Assembly: GCA_013398055.1 (NCBI GenBank) | Contig: VZRS01004060.1 | Coordinates: forward strand, 536,761-600,760 | Length of the DNA: 64,000 nucleotides | Reading direction: 5' to 3' | Origin: Ifrita kowaldi | Lineage: Eukaryota > Chordata > Aves > Passeriformes > Cinclosomatidae | Shown: in pieces, positions 24,923 through 37,937 of the stretch | How positions within the stretch are numbered: the first letter of the stretch is position 1 | How the letters are laid out: each line of letters opens with the position of its first letter | Notes under the pieces: generated by a model | Told to the model about the DNA's origin: nothing | Database searches by the model: none | The model's input: the letters and a program-made list of their open reading frames with translations, nothing else | Translations under genes and position numbers: made by a program

Positions 24923-25160
24923 ATCAGAGTCATTAAGGTTGGAAAAGACATCTAAGATCACTGAGTCCAGCCACTAACCCAGCACTGTCAAGTCCACCAC
25001 TAAGCCATGGCCCCAGTCTTCATGTCCACACATTTTTTGAACACTTCCAGGGATAGTGAGTCTACCACTGCGTTGGGAAGTCTGTTACACTGCTTGACTT
25101 CCCTTTCAGTAAAGGAATTCTTCCTAAAGTCCAGTTTAAACCTCCCATGCTGCAACTTGA
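24923..25160 (-). mobile_element. CR1 LINE 3' fragment (minus)
   Basis: It starts aaaatcagagtcattaaggt and contains accactaagccatggcccca and gaacacttccagggatagtg. It abuts an oppositely oriented copy. Confidence 0.8.
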
Positions 25161-25169
25161 ACACCCAAA

Positions 25170-25396
25170 GCCCTTATTTTAGGCAGAAATTCTTCCCTGT
25201 GATGGTGGCAAGGAACTAGAACAGGTTGCCCAGAGAAGCTGTGGCTGTCCCATCCCTGGACGTGTTCAAGGCCAGCTTGGATGGGGCTTTAAGCAACCTG
25301 GTCTAGTTTAAGGTGTCCTATCCGCAGCAGAGGGGTTGGAACGAGATGGTTTTTAAGGTTCCTTCCAACCAAACCACTCTGTGATTGTGGGATTCA
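25170..25396 (+). mobile_element. CR1 LINE 3' fragment
   Basis: It contains attcttccctgtgatggtgg and gccagcttggatggggcttt, and ends accactctgtgattgtggga. Confidence 0.85.
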
Positions 25397-28300
25397 CTGT
25401 ATGTGACTCTTTTCCTTTCCCTTAGAAGCAGCAGTCAGACCCAGCATGTAATCCTAGAAAAAGGACAGATGAGCTACACTTATGGTCACTCCACAATGCT
25501 GTTGTCCCCTGGCTCTTTGCAAAGCTTCTGAAAACCTCCCAGGACAAATCCAAATGGCACTCGGTCTTTGGGAGATAATAGAGTGAAAAAAGTAAAGTTC
25601 AACTGCTGAGGATAAAAGACGAGCAGCACCACAGAACAGAAAAGAAAGCATTAGGAAGAACTCATTTAACCATTTACCAAGTCTATGTGTAAAACAAACT
25701 CTGGCCAAACTTACAAATTCTTCTGTCCAAAAATTGCATATTGTCCCACTAACCCTGTGTGGTTTTTGTTGGGTCAGAATAAATATACAGTTTCTGCTTT
25801 ACAAGGTTGTCTTCCCTTTTTTCTAAAAAGAAAATAAAAGTTATGCTTCCTTCTTTTATTGCACTTGACCCCTTCTCTGAAAGCAGAAAGCGGGAATATT
25901 GCTCAACGAAGCCTTTGGCTGTGACCCTCAAATTGTTTGTTATGGCTGCGCAGGAAAGTAAAGTCCTACACATGACCTTGAGGGTGATTTTATAAAAATC
26001 AATCAACCACTGTTATGATGGCCTCCCCACCAAGCAAAATAAATACAATTAAGCCCATAATCACTTCTGTACAGTAATGTGCAAATTCAATGGGTCTCTT
26101 TAGGTGGAGTGAGGGGGAGAGGGGAGAAATATGTTGAGGCTATTTGATACTTTGTGAGAACATCAGAAGCACCATTCTTCTCAATTAACCCAGCAATTAG
26201 CCTCCACCTCTGCACGAACAGAAAAGAAATCTTTCTTTATCTGTCTTTACCAAAGGGAAAAAAAAAAAAGGAGGAAAAGAAAGAATAAAAACAACAAAGC
26301 AATTCCATCTGTCCCACAGGAGGGGAGAAGCAGCCAGACCAAATAATTAAAAAAAAAGAAATATTAAAGAAAACAAACCTGATAATAAGGTGGGAGGCTT
26401 AATTTGCTGAAAGAATAATTACACCACCACCAGTTTTGTGAATAGAGATTTACTTCCTGATGTCCTTGGGAAATGGTGGAGGACATGCTCAAAAGTAAAG
26501 TATTTGGAAAGGGAATGTTGTACAATTCTCTCTGTCAGGTGTCCTGGACTGACTCATGCAATGCCACAGCTCAGGTATCCAAAACATTAACTATGACAAG
26601 AGGCTGCATTATGCACTTCTGAAAAGAAAAAAAGAATAATGACGGAGTAGAGGATTGGGAGGAATGGTGTGGGGAGTTTCTTCTTGCCTCTGTCATGAAG
26701 ATTCACACTTGCAGACATAGCAGCTTATGTCCCTTCTCAAAAACCTAATTTTAAATAAAAAAAATAATTCTAACATAGATATTCTCATAATGCATAAAAG
26801 CAATGTTGCTATCCCTCATTTTGGTTGTGATGTAGACTGTTCTAGAGATTTCCTGAAACTGGAGAGAAGCAAAGTCCCCATTCCAAAGTACACCTTTAAT
26901 TTGGAGACCTTTTCTGTGACGATCTTTTGAGGCTACACTTTGCATTCACTGTCAAGATAAGATATTTTTGCTAATGAACAGCTCATTAGGGAGCTGGGAT
27001 AAATGTGATGTATTTATATTTAGTTCTACTTCAGGTATTCAGTTCCACTTCTTATTTGATTTAATTCTACTTCTTTATGTAAAGCTGAATACAGTGTTAA
27101 AGCAAGCCAACTACAAGAACAGTGATGGATAGTCTCAAGATTTTTTTTTTCAATAATCAAGTGGTAGAAGAGTATCAACAAAATGGTCTTATATATCACT
27201 ACTGTGTCATAACCTTCAATTAACAGGAAATTTCCACTGCGTGGAAGGGGATTTGCAGATTGAAAGCTCATCCCCTCACCTGGACTTCTCCTTCCCATCA
27301 CAGGGGAGATCTGCTCTGGTTGTTTGATGACCATGAATAACATCCCCACAGCCTTCAGCTTGCCCTTACCAGCTCCTCTCGCTTGGTGTTCCGCATGACA
27401 AAGCTGCAGAATGTCCCATGAGACAGGCTCAGGATCAGAAGTTCTATTCCTGGCCAGCATCCCTGAGCGGCAAACAGCAGGATGCCACTGCCAGAGCTGG
27501 AACAGCTTTGCTTGATCCTGTAAAATCACAAGGCTGCAGTGTGCTGGCACCCCTCTCACTGCTCATTCTTCTGCTCCAAGGGTGTCCCTGGTGGGGCCTC
27601 CAAGCAGGAAAAAAAAATCCCAAAGCAACTAAAATCTTGCTGTGTACAGAAAGAGGAAAACTGAGTTTATGAGCTTTAAAAAAGACAATAAATTATTTCA
27701 TGGATCTGTCACCTGCACCCTGTTGACAGGCTCACAGGACATTCCAATGAGCCATGAAAGTTGTTTGCCGGCTGGACCACGGCTGAACAAGATGTGAAGG
27801 GGAATTTTGTTATATTGGCCGCATCCAAAAAGCTGCTCGAACCAAGAGTCCAAAATTCATCCTGCACCTCCCTCGAAATGTTCCTTCATGTTCACAGCAC
27901 ACAGGTACAGACCCCGGATTAGCTCTGGATTCAAACGCCTATGTATTTCCACCAGCACATCACTGACACACCCACAAGTTAAGCTTGTATTCCAGCATTT
28001 TGTTGGATGGAGGCCTTAATCCATTCCTGGGAGAGGAACCAGCAGCTGCTTCAGTACTCTCAGACAGAATTCATCTCCCCAGCCTGGCAAGCCTTTGTGT
28101 TTTGGCTTGCTGTGCTCACAGCCATCTGTTCAGATGGCACGTGCTCCCTTGGAAGCTGGTCAGGCTTTTCCGTTAGAATTCAGGAGCCAGGCAAAGGCAA
28201 TTCGGATCAGCAGCCCAGGAGGTGCTGCCAGAGGTGAATCTCCTTCAAAGAACTCCTTCCATTTCTTCAGCTCTCAGCTGGCCTTTGAGATACTTAGCAA

Positions 28301-28524
28301 CACCTTTGATGGATTTGGAAGAGGAGAGCTGACTTGGTGCGGAAGAGGTGTGGACACTCCAGGGTGGCTTCTAGCTCATCTGACATCATGTGGGACCTAA
28401 CTGAGGAGCTTCCAGGTGAGCCTTGTGAAGGCATCAGGTAAACACCACCCATAGAGGTATGATGGAAACAAAAGTCCTTGGGCTGTTGTTTCAAGTCCCC
28501 AAATGACAGACATTCATTATGTGC

Positions 28525-28743
28525 ACATTTGGAAATTCTTCCCTGTGAGGATTGGTGAGGCCCTGGCATAGGTTGCTAAGAGAAGCTGTGGCTACCCCAC
28601 CCCTGGAAGTGTCCAAGGCCAGGTTGGACAGGCCTTGGAGCAGCCTGGGATAGTGGAAGGTGTCCCTACCCATGGCAGAGGGTTGGAATGAGATGAGATT
28701 TAAGGTCCTTTCCAATCAAACCCATTCTGTGATTTTGTGACTC
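28525..28743 (+). mobile_element. CR1 LINE 3' fragment
   Basis: It contains attcttccctgtgaggattg and ggtgtccctacccatggcag, and ends cccattctgtgattttgtga. Confidence 0.87.
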
Positions 28744-29934
28744 CCTCCTTCCATGACAGTGATTAGAGGAAGGAGTTGGTGCTGCCTCAGGTTTCTGCTC
28801 AGTCTCTGCCAGAGCTGTGTTCAGTTCCTTGGCCAGGATTAGCTTCCACAGATCTGCTCATCATGCAACATCCCAGAGGAGTCTCAAGAGCTGCTGAAGT
28901 TGCAGCAAATCAATTTATTTGGCAAGTGAGAGCCCTGGGAGTCCAACATACATCGTGTAAGCCCATCTGGAACATGATGGCAAAAGAAGCCTGCAGCCCA
29001 CACCCAAACAGGAACCAGGGTTTGCAGCTGGGGGAGGATGTGAAAAGACCCACACCTTAAATTGCTACTGATTCAGGACCTTAAAACCCTTCCTCCAGGA
29101 ATGTCCACCACTGCGGGTTGCACTCTGCTGGCTAACACTGAATCCCTGCAGAAAAATGTACTGAAAAATAAAGAACTGATGCCTTTCACTGGTTTTCCAT
29201 GAAAAAAGATAGGATTTTAAAGCTCTGAGACTGATTATGGAAGTCTCACCGTAACAATGTAGGAAAATATCACGCAGTGACAGAGAGAAATAGAGTCGAC
29301 TTTTCTTCCTTTTAAATCTCAATTAAAAAATACATTGGATGAAATTTCCCATTAGCTGGTACTATTTGTAAATCCCATGTTCTTTCTTTAATTAAAAAAC
29401 ATGCTTATTGCAATACTGCCAGAATCGTTTTTACGGTATTTTAATTGTAATGTCTCTGCCTGATTAAAAAAAGAAAATATGAACTGGAAACTGCCTGCAA
29501 AAAAAAAAAAACAAACGTGTCACAATGCCTATCCCAAATGGATTGTTCAAAATGGCACAGGAAACCCCATGACCAGGAGCAGGTTCCAACTGTGCCTTCT
29601 GACAAGGGATTTCAAAATGAGTTTAAGGCCTGGTTGATGCCATAGACAAGAAAATAGAGTGAAAATCTTTTTCCTTCTTTCACTGAATTAAAACCCAATA
29701 TTTATCAGCAGTGACTGAAGGAAGGTTACTTGACAACTATTGAAGTCGGTGTATCAGTGAATATTTGATGCTTGTTGCTAATAGCATCAAAGGAGAGGAG
29801 AAGACAAGCCAAATCAATATCTGTGTTTTCCCTACCCCCAGATTTACTCACAGGATCCATTCTGGCCACAGTCTGATCAAAGCGTGGATTACAAGAAATT
29901 CAAAATATTCACAGAATCAGAGAATCAAAGAAAA

Positions 29935-30043
29935 ATTGCACGTGGCACTCAGTGCTCTGGTCTAGTTGACAAGGTGGTGTTTGGTCAAAGGTTGGACTCC
30001 ATGATCTTGGAGGTCTTTTCCAACCTAAATAATTCTTTAAGTG
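29935..30043 (+). mobile_element. CR1 3' end, subfamily with 'gtctagttgacaaggtgg'
   Basis: It contains cagtgctctggtctagttga, aaggttggactccatgatct and ttccaacctaaataattctt. The closest relative in this window is at 62600-62808. Confidence 0.75.
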
Positions 30044-33000
30044 AAATTGAGGCTTTCCCCGTATAAGGATCAAAGCAATCTTCTCCCTTATGCCTGCAAG
30101 GGTCACCTCAAAACTGTCATTGGAAGAGCAACAGCCCAGGTGGGGATCTTCAATTCCACCAGGGTGTACTGGCAGTGTCACCCCAAAATTCATCTCCAAG
30201 GAACTCCTGAAAGACCAGACAGCTTTATTTTCTTTTTCCTTTTGTCTCCAGACCTCCCTAGACCACTGTAATTTCAAACAAAGGCAACAACACATCTGAG
30301 GTATCATCCCATCAAACACAAAGAAGTTCCTCCAGCCTAAGAGCCGCACAAAGGAAATTTCCATCTGCCCTGGGTTATCATAAATATTTCCATACTCGTG
30401 ATGCTGGGATTACAAAAATAACTGCAATCTGCTGAACATACAGAATTATCTACAGTCTGTCTATCTTGTATCTCTTCCCCCAATCAGTCTTGTCTGAGCT
30501 GTCTCACAGCCTGACTATTAAACTTTCCACTCTCGATATCCACGTGTTCACGCTCCGCTTGTTGAGGAGGAGGAAGAAACTGCTGAGCGCTTGTTGCAGT
30601 GAGCAGAACCCAGCTGCCTAATCCTATTTTCCTGCTGTTCTGACCCCCAGATCTTCTGCCCAGACTGTCTGGTCATTCCCAGAACCACTATCTATTTGGG
30701 GCTATATGTTAATCCAGCCAAAGAAGGGTCACTTTAGTGGCTGCACGTGAAGTTGGTGTCCTTGTTCTAACACTCCTTTAAATAATTCCTGCAATGCTGA
30801 AATCATCAAAAGGAGACAACACAGGGGCAGTATTCAAAATCCTTGTGGTGTCTTAAGAGAAGGGTAATTTCAAGAAATGGGCCTGTAAATTTGTGCTGGG
30901 TTTGCTGGATACAGCACCAGAAAATGGGCAGTGTAGCAGCAGTGGATTCAGTAGCATTACAGCATTTTTTTCATCCGCAAAGCCTTTTATTTTCAGCTTA
31001 AGAGTGCACAGACTGCCTGATGCTGAGTCATGAAAGCCAAAGGGAGTAGAGCTACAATTTAATCCCATTCTCCAGCTCTGACTAAGAAAAACTCTCCAGG
31101 TAGAATAGGAACGAGATGTTTCAGTCGAAGGACGTATTTACACCTACCTTAGGGGTTAGGGGTTTACTGCCATGCTCGTCTTGCACCTGGGGAAAGTGGT
31201 TGATTATTTGATGTGCTCACAGAGTTGGTAGCTGCTGCTCTGAGGTATCACCTGTGATTCAGTTTGAGATGGGTGTCTATAATTCCTAAGATGAACAAGT
31301 CTTTGGTGGTGTGTGTTTCTATCAACACAAGAACCTAAACAGCTCCCCTGAGCTGGACAACTTAAAAAGAGGGAAGGTGAAGAAAGATAAATCTCAGCCT
31401 TATTTCAGAGTAGATCTTGGCATGTCTTGATTTCAAATCTAACCAAGGGTAAACAGCCAGAGAACCCATGGAAGTGGGAGTGGATGCAACAGGCAACTTC
31501 ACAAAGCTCAGATAAAAAATTCGTGTGCAGGTTATTGTTTCTAAAACGTTCGGTTACTCTGCTACAAAACATTGGAGAATATAATCACATCTAGAATATT
31601 CTAATGTTGCTTTTCTAAGTAAATTGACATTATAAACCAGGCTTCTTGGAAAACATGATAAAGAGGAGGAATGATTTGAATGTCAGATGAGCCGAAGCCA
31701 TAAAGATACTACTCCAGACTTCATTAAATTCAATCAGAGCTCCGGTAGCTTCATGAGTGCTGACTCATAGATAAAGTGAGCCTTTGAATAGGTCCAAAGT
31801 TCAGAGGGTTTCTGCTCCAATATTGTGCCCCAATTCTTCACAAAGACCGTGACTGAGCCCCAAAATCTTCACCCAGATTGCAGCCAAAAGGAATCTGGTG
31901 TTCTGACCTGTCTCCTCTAAAGTATGTCATAATCACAATGAGTTTGAGAAGAATCTTGAATCACAGATTTAGGATTTTCACTGGAGAAAAAAAAATTGTA
32001 CCAAAGCGTTTCACCTTTTTTTGATCCCAAATTCTCAGCTGATTTTTAATTTTGTTTTTAAACAGGAATGATATCTGATGTAGCAATTCTTGAAAACCTC
32101 AGAACACAGACTGAGCAAGTTCAACCAGTTTTGGAAATGTTCTCACGATAGGGATAAACTTGCAAAGCTTTATCTTTATAGAATTATCATTCAAATTTAA
32201 ATTTAAAACTAACAGCCAAATGCATGAGTTTCACCCCCATGTCAATGAAAAACTAGTACCTTTAATATCATTTTAGTTTAAAAGCCATTTTATCAGCAAA
32301 GATCCAAGTTTTTACACATATAAAAACTCCTGTTTTCATTTTTTGAGCTCTATTTCAGCAGAGGCTTAACTTTGAGCAAGCAATTTCACCAGCACAACTC
32401 ATTCCCTTAATACCAGGCACATGTACAGCAGTTTCCACAACCAGGACCTAACTTCCAGGTGGGAATATTTCCGGCATGGAATTACGAGTCCTTTGAGTTC
32501 TTACTTTGACACCCACAGAGATTTACCTGTCTCACACTTACCATGGGTCTATGTATGGCTATATAAACCCAGCAGGTCCAGGGCTTCCCATCATATCCAT
32601 GCTCAGTTATTTACCTACTGCCCACCAGCTGTGCTCTAGGGTTTTGGATTATTTAGTGCATTCGACAGCTGTGGCCTGCAATTCTGTAATGTCATTCGTT
32701 TTGTAAAGGTGTTTGGGACACACCTGCCTCAAAGATGCCAAACAAAACAGAGGTGATTACTGCTATCAGCAGTGCCATTATCACTGAACACTGCATGGGA
32801 GAGAAGCAATTTTGGCTGAGGAAAGAAAAAAGGGGGGAAAAGGCCTTTTTGCTTAAATAGTCATTATGCCTCAAACAGCATAAACAATTGCTTCTGCACA
32901 CAGAATAACTAAATTCTTGCCCTGTCCCCCATCACTGCCCCCTTGCATCTGCTGAGAGCAGGCTCAGCCTGAACAACCAGGTGTCTCCTCTGGTGCCAGA

Positions 33001-33082
33001 GCTGGGGAATGGAAGGAGAGATAAGGGCCATGAAAAACCCCAGTCCTGGAAGAGGAAGAGCACCAACCCCCCTCCTGCAGAC

Positions 33083-33233
33083 CTTTGAGATGCAGCAGGT
33101 TGAGGATGCTCGTGGTGGTCCCCAAGAGCAGGGTCCGGCCTTCTTCTATCGTGACGTTATCGCCATCTCGCGGCTGGTGGCCAGCAGGCCAGCTGGAGTC
33201 CTCGTCCCACCGGCCACAGAACTGGAGGGCAAG
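33083..33233 (-). CDS. PKHD1: PKHD1 exon C: start of first G8 domain
   Basis: The exon is 151 nt, phase 0 at its start and 1 nt over at its end; the acceptor is tctctttccag and the donor gtctgc. It encodes LALQFCGRWDEDSSWPAGH followed by DGDNVTIEEGRTLLL and ILNLLHLKG. The W-P-x-G-H and D-G-D-N-V motifs mark the opening strands of a G8 domain, an all-beta domain named for eight conserved glycines and shared by PKHD1, PKHD1L1, CEMIP and TMEM2. NVT is a sequon. GC is higher here than in the flanking intron. The acceptor lies 47 bp from a large inverted repeat at 33281-33391, which would sit just upstream of the likely branch-point region in the pre-mRNA. Confidence 0.95.
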
Positions 33234-33280
33234 CTGGAAAGAGAAAGACCAAGAGAAGTTCGAAGCTCACCCCTTCCCAC

Positions 33281-33391
33281 CTTTCAAGAAGCCAGTTTAC
33301 TCAGAGAACCGTGGAGGAGATGCCAGTGCCATGTCCAGCCTGGCACTGGCATCTCCTCCATGGTGTTCTGGGCAAGCTGACTTCCAGAGGG
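33281..33391. repeat. Large imperfect inverted repeat (hairpin), 50-bp arms
   Basis: Left arm 33281-33330, right arm 33342-33391, loop of 11 nt. The inner 19 bp (tggaggagatgccagtgcc and its complement) pair perfectly. Over all 50 positions I count 39 Watson-Crick pairs, 6 G-T pairs read on the plus strand, and 5 mismatches. It lies in the intron 47 bp upstream of the exon C acceptor in transcript direction. It could be an old inverted duplication, a pre-miRNA-like hairpin or a splicing-relevant structure; no function is shown. Confidence 0.9.
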
Positions 33392-33947
33392 ACCCTGAGT
33401 AAGGCAAAGGAATAGAGGGATATTGGCATTGGAGAGGTTCTTGGCCTTCAGGAATGCCCGTCACAATTTGGGGGCTGCCCCTGGTCTCATTCTGGTCTGG
33501 GGAATGAGGGATTTGCTGCAGGTCTGGCTGTGGACCGACCACAGGTTTCCTGGTGTGTGTCTCTCTCTGCCTCCCGAAAAGCAGAACTGCACTCTTGTTT
33601 CCTGGCAATGTCATAAAAATAGCCTGAAGAGCTTAGAATTAAACCATCCTGCTGGATGGGCAGTATTTTGCTTTAGAGGGGTTTTTTTTCAAAGGCTCTC
33701 CTGCCGCTCATCTGCATTTAGAGAGACATTCCTCCTCTCAAATACCTTTTTAGCTTTCTCAGCTTATCCAGTGTTATCATTGCCTCTGCTTTGAGGGTGA
33801 GCACAGCAGTTCCAAATAAAGCCCTGAATAACTTGAAAATTGCTAATAGACTGACTCCTGGTGTGCAAAATGGTAAAATGATGCCTGAGTTTAAAGATTC
33901 TTCCTCACCTCTAAACTTCAAGCATGTACTTTGCAGTGAAGCTTTTA

Positions 33948-34068
33948 CAGAATCACAGAATTGTTTGGGTTGGAGCCATTTCATTCCAGCCCTGCTGCCA
34001 TGGGCAGCAACACCTCCCACTAGACCAGATTGTTTAGGGCCCTGATGGTGAATTTCTTGAAGAATCTG
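33948..34068 (-). mobile_element. CR1 LINE 3' fragment (minus)
   Basis: It starts acagaatcacagaattgttt, contains ccctgctgccatgggcagca and gaccagattgtttagggccc. Confidence 0.78.
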
Positions 34069-34444
34069 TGAATATTTTTGCCTGGACACATGTGCAAAAG
34101 TGTGGACATAGACATCCAAAACATTATTTAGTCTCGTATGTGAACCAGCAAGAACAACCTCAGCTCACCTGAGGTGGGGGCGGGGGGGGAACCAGACATG
34201 GAAATATTTGTGGTCCTCACTGGGCTGTGCTAATCCGAAACAGCAGTGGAAAGAACAACTTCAAGACAAAAGCAAAACGGAGTTACTCTATTTTCAAACA
34301 GAGCACACAGAGTGCGTTAAAGCTTTTGCTCAGGAGATGCAGTTGAGGTGAATCAATAATGGGGGTTTTATGGTCATTATTCTCTTTTACTGTGCTGTTG
34401 TCAGGTTAAGCTTTATGTCCCTGATGTTTTGTAGAATATTTCCC

Positions 34445-34556
34445 ACAGTGCTGTCCCTGAGCAACCTGGTCCAGCAGAAAATGCCCCTGCCCGTGGACCT
34501 TAAGATGAGCTTTAAGGTTTTTCCAACCCAAACCATTCTGTTATTCTATGATTCTA
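34445..34556 (+). mobile_element. Short CR1 3' end
   Basis: It contains ctgagcaacctggtccagca and ttccaacccaaaccattctg, and ends ttattctatgattcta. Confidence 0.83.
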
Positions 34557-35630
34557 ATTATTTACACCAGGGAATGCGTGATGGTTCCCAGGCTAAATGA
34601 TGCGCCAGGTTGATATCCGCACTGACTGGATGCTGGGGTTTTCTACAATCCATTCCATGATTTCTCTACAAAGGGAATTAACTTGGTTTGGTTCAGACTG
34701 GAGCCTGGGACTGCATTAACACGCATGCAGTGAAAAATTCTTGGGAGCTAAAACTCTGGTGTTAGAGGGAGTGAACCACTTCATCATTACAAAAGTAAAA
34801 TTACTCCATAGTTGCTAAATGTAGTAGGACAAGTTTAATTTTCATTAGTTGTAAATGTTTCCATATATATTCATATATTTCTATAATTCAGAGATTTAGG
34901 ACAAGTTTCCAGCTGAAAGGATAGAAGCCTTTACCCACTGTCTCTCCAGTGAGGCTGTGAATTACTCTTCAGTGACAATGCTATGAAGCAGGTTGTATAA
35001 AATATACAACAGATCCACTGAAAAACAGCTACTTAAACTTGTCTTTATCTCAGAGGAGGGGGCAGTTCATAGAGAGGTACATACACTGATTATCAAGCCA
35101 ACAGTAGCACAAAATTACAAATTCCATAAACTCCTGTCTGGTGCAAATGCTGCCAATGCCACCACCAAAACACGGGATGATGCTGCTGTGAAATGGTGGC
35201 ATCCACAGGAACATTTGGTTGAGAAGGTTTGCTGAATGCCTTTAAGTCACTCTGGCCTCACTCTGACCCCCTGAAGTCACTCAGAATCCTCCAACTAACT
35301 TTAATGGGCAAGCAGGGCTGTAAAGGAATGTACCAGACCTTCTTCCTAGCACCACGTGCCAGCACTTAGTGAGCTGTTGATAGAAGCCTTGCAAGAGTTA
35401 AGAAGAATAAATTCCTCTTCTGAATTTGACTTTTTTTCTTTTAAGTTGGCAACCAGAGATTTCTAACTAGAAAACACTCTAGTTCTTCATTCAAGCTTCT
35501 CTCTACCTAACGTCAGTGTTTGAGCTATTCTTGATCGGTTTCTGCTGTCACTTCTTAGAGGCCTCAATACCTGTTCAGTTCTACCAACTCCATCTGGCAC
35601 AAAAATCTCAGTGTTCATACACGACAGTGC

Positions 35631-35845
35631 AATCACAGAATCCCAGAATGATTTGGGTTAGAAGGGACCTTAAAGATCATCTCATTACACCCCCTGCCAT
35701 GGGCAGGGACATCTTTCAGCAGATCAGATTCCTCCAAGCCCCATCCAACCTGGCCTTGGACACTTCCAGGGATGGGGAAGTGGTTGCTTCTCTGGGCAAC
35801 CGGTGCCAGGGCCTCCCCACCCTCATAGAGAGAGAAAATGAGCTA
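35631..35845 (-). mobile_element. CR1 LINE 3' fragment (minus)
   Basis: It starts aatcacagaatcccagaatg, contains agaagggaccttaaagatca, gccatgggcagggacatctt and tggccttggacacttccagg. Confidence 0.88.
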
Positions 35846-37937
35846 ATCAAGGTCATAAAATTCTCTTTTTCCATCCAGTCCATACCTAAAGTTTTCCAGT
35901 TAGAGAATGCCTGGCTTAGTCCACTGTCAGGCGCACGCCTGCCTGTGTGTCTTTCAAGTGATTTTTGATTTGTACTATTTTTTTCTCTATAAATAAAATT
36001 AAATAGATGAACATCAGCTAATAACACAAGACCAAGAGCTGTTTATAAGCACTTGTACTACCCTTGCATTAACATGGAGAGAATAAATCCAAAGAATCTG
36101 TTTTAGGAAGAGAAAAGGGGGTTTGCTCAAGGAACATACTTTAAATTACCACAGCACAGAGGAAGGCACAGGGGGGTTAGAGGGAAGGCAGCTCTGTACA
36201 GATTGAGAAAAGACATCAAACAATTTTGTTTGGTGACCCTTCTCTTGCAATCCTGCACCCTTCCCTAAGATGAAAGAGCACATCCTTAAGACTTTTGAGA
36301 GAACAGGATGTGGTCTAATGCAAGTTTAGTGAAACAGCCACCTGCCCTGAATCACCAGTACAGTCTTCCTCAACTTTGCGAATCCCAAAGGATTACCCTC
36401 CCTGTTTCCTGGGAGAAAAGCACAGTTCAGTCTCCAGCTGCAACAGAATTCTTAAGTTCCTTTGCTGAATGGTGGTGGTGTTTATGTCCAGTTCCATTTC
36501 ACCAGCCCATGGTAAAATAACATGAACTAATACATAGAATAATTGCACATCTCTCATCAAGCAGGGCGGGTGACGGAGTGACAATTCCAGAAACCCATGC
36601 TCTTCCCTGGCCCTTCTGGTTCCCCTGCTGTCCTGTCTAGTTGATCTGTTATCAGTGTGGAACTGGTTGTAGGCCACACTGACCCTACAGACACCAAATG
36701 CCACCGTCTCTGTGTGCTAAGGGTGACATGGGCAGCTCTGCAGCCCTGCGGTCTGAGCATGCTCTTACAACCACAGGAATGGACCCACTAACCTTAGACC
36801 CCGAAGGAAAAACACTGACACAATCATTTCTTCTTTCAAAGGACTGTATGGCCATGTCCTAAACATCTTCATCATATGGGAACTCCAGTGTTTTTCCCTC
36901 TGCCTGCAGCTGAGCATGATAAAAACGTCCCTCTCACTAGTTTTTTTTTCAGACAAGCAAAACTCTTTCTCTTTCTTTTTTTCCCCCTGCCTGGCACCCT
37001 GTATTTGACCTCTGGTGTTTAATTGAAATATTTCTCAGTAAGCCTGAAGAACAGCAGTAGCTGCAAGTGCCAGGGTTGCGGCTGAGTGCCCACCCCACGT
37101 GTGCTTGTTGAACGAACCAGGAGGAACCTGCAGAGCCAAGGAAAGCTGCGTGTCAGCTGCTGGTGCTGGGCATTTTCCTCCTGTGCCTTTTCCAGCTTCA
37201 GGAAAAATGACAGGGAGCTTGAAAGTCAGGATGGGAGAAAGAGGAGCTGGCATAAAACAAATCCTGGGTGGTGAAGCTGGAGCTGGCTCATGGCAGCTGC
37301 TGCAGAGAGGTGGCAGCTCCACGCTCTGGCTTGAGCGTGTACCAGAGTTGGAAAGATGATTTGGAGGAAACAGAGCTTATGAGACCATAACATCTCTGCA
37401 GCCATCTGTGTCACTGGCACAGCTCACACTTGAATGTGGCCAATTTCAACGAGGTTTAACAGGAGAAGCAAGACCATAAAGATGCTACAATCCTGCAAGG
37501 TTTGTGACAACCAGTAGATGAACTGGGGCATGAGTCTCTTCTGGTTGTGTATTGTATACAATTTAATGAGTTAAATAAACAATTATAACCTGAACTGAAC
37601 ATGTAAAATCACCCCCCAAACTGTTGCAGGATGTGTCCTCACATCACACATTGATAGCAAACCCACACTGGCAACATTTCATATTTTGAATCCCGTGTAG
37701 CAGACTACACAAACTCAGTAGGGAACCACACTGCAAAATATGGGCAGAAACCTCCTGGGGGTGGGAAATCACCAGCCCTGGGAATCCCTAAGAAACCCCA
37801 GTTGTTCTTCCTGGAGCACCAAAGAGCAGAAGGAGCAGAGGATGGATCTGACCTGAAAAGTCAATGAGCAGAGTCCTGCAAGTGCTTTCCAGCTCCGACA
37901 TCCATTTGGAGTGTGTCATGCATAAAGCAAATTCTAT

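Larger units (their letters stand above)
22160..33082 (-). other. PKHD1 intron C-D (10.9 kb)
   Basis: Intron inside the G8 domain. It holds CR1 pieces near 23.4, 24.9, 25.2, 28.5 and 29.9 kb. The stretches 25400-28520 and 30045-33080 show no recognised repeat and no exon. Confidence 0.85.

Noticed and set aside
27026..27559. 177-residue minus-strand open frame
   Set aside because: No recognisable domain, low-complexity composition and no splice borders that fit the PKHD1 phase chain; exons C and D join directly.
33009..33402. Plus-strand frames of 105-123 residues over exon C and the hairpin
   Set aside because: Shadow of exon C plus the inverted repeat; both strands give similar peptides there only because the sequence is palindromic.
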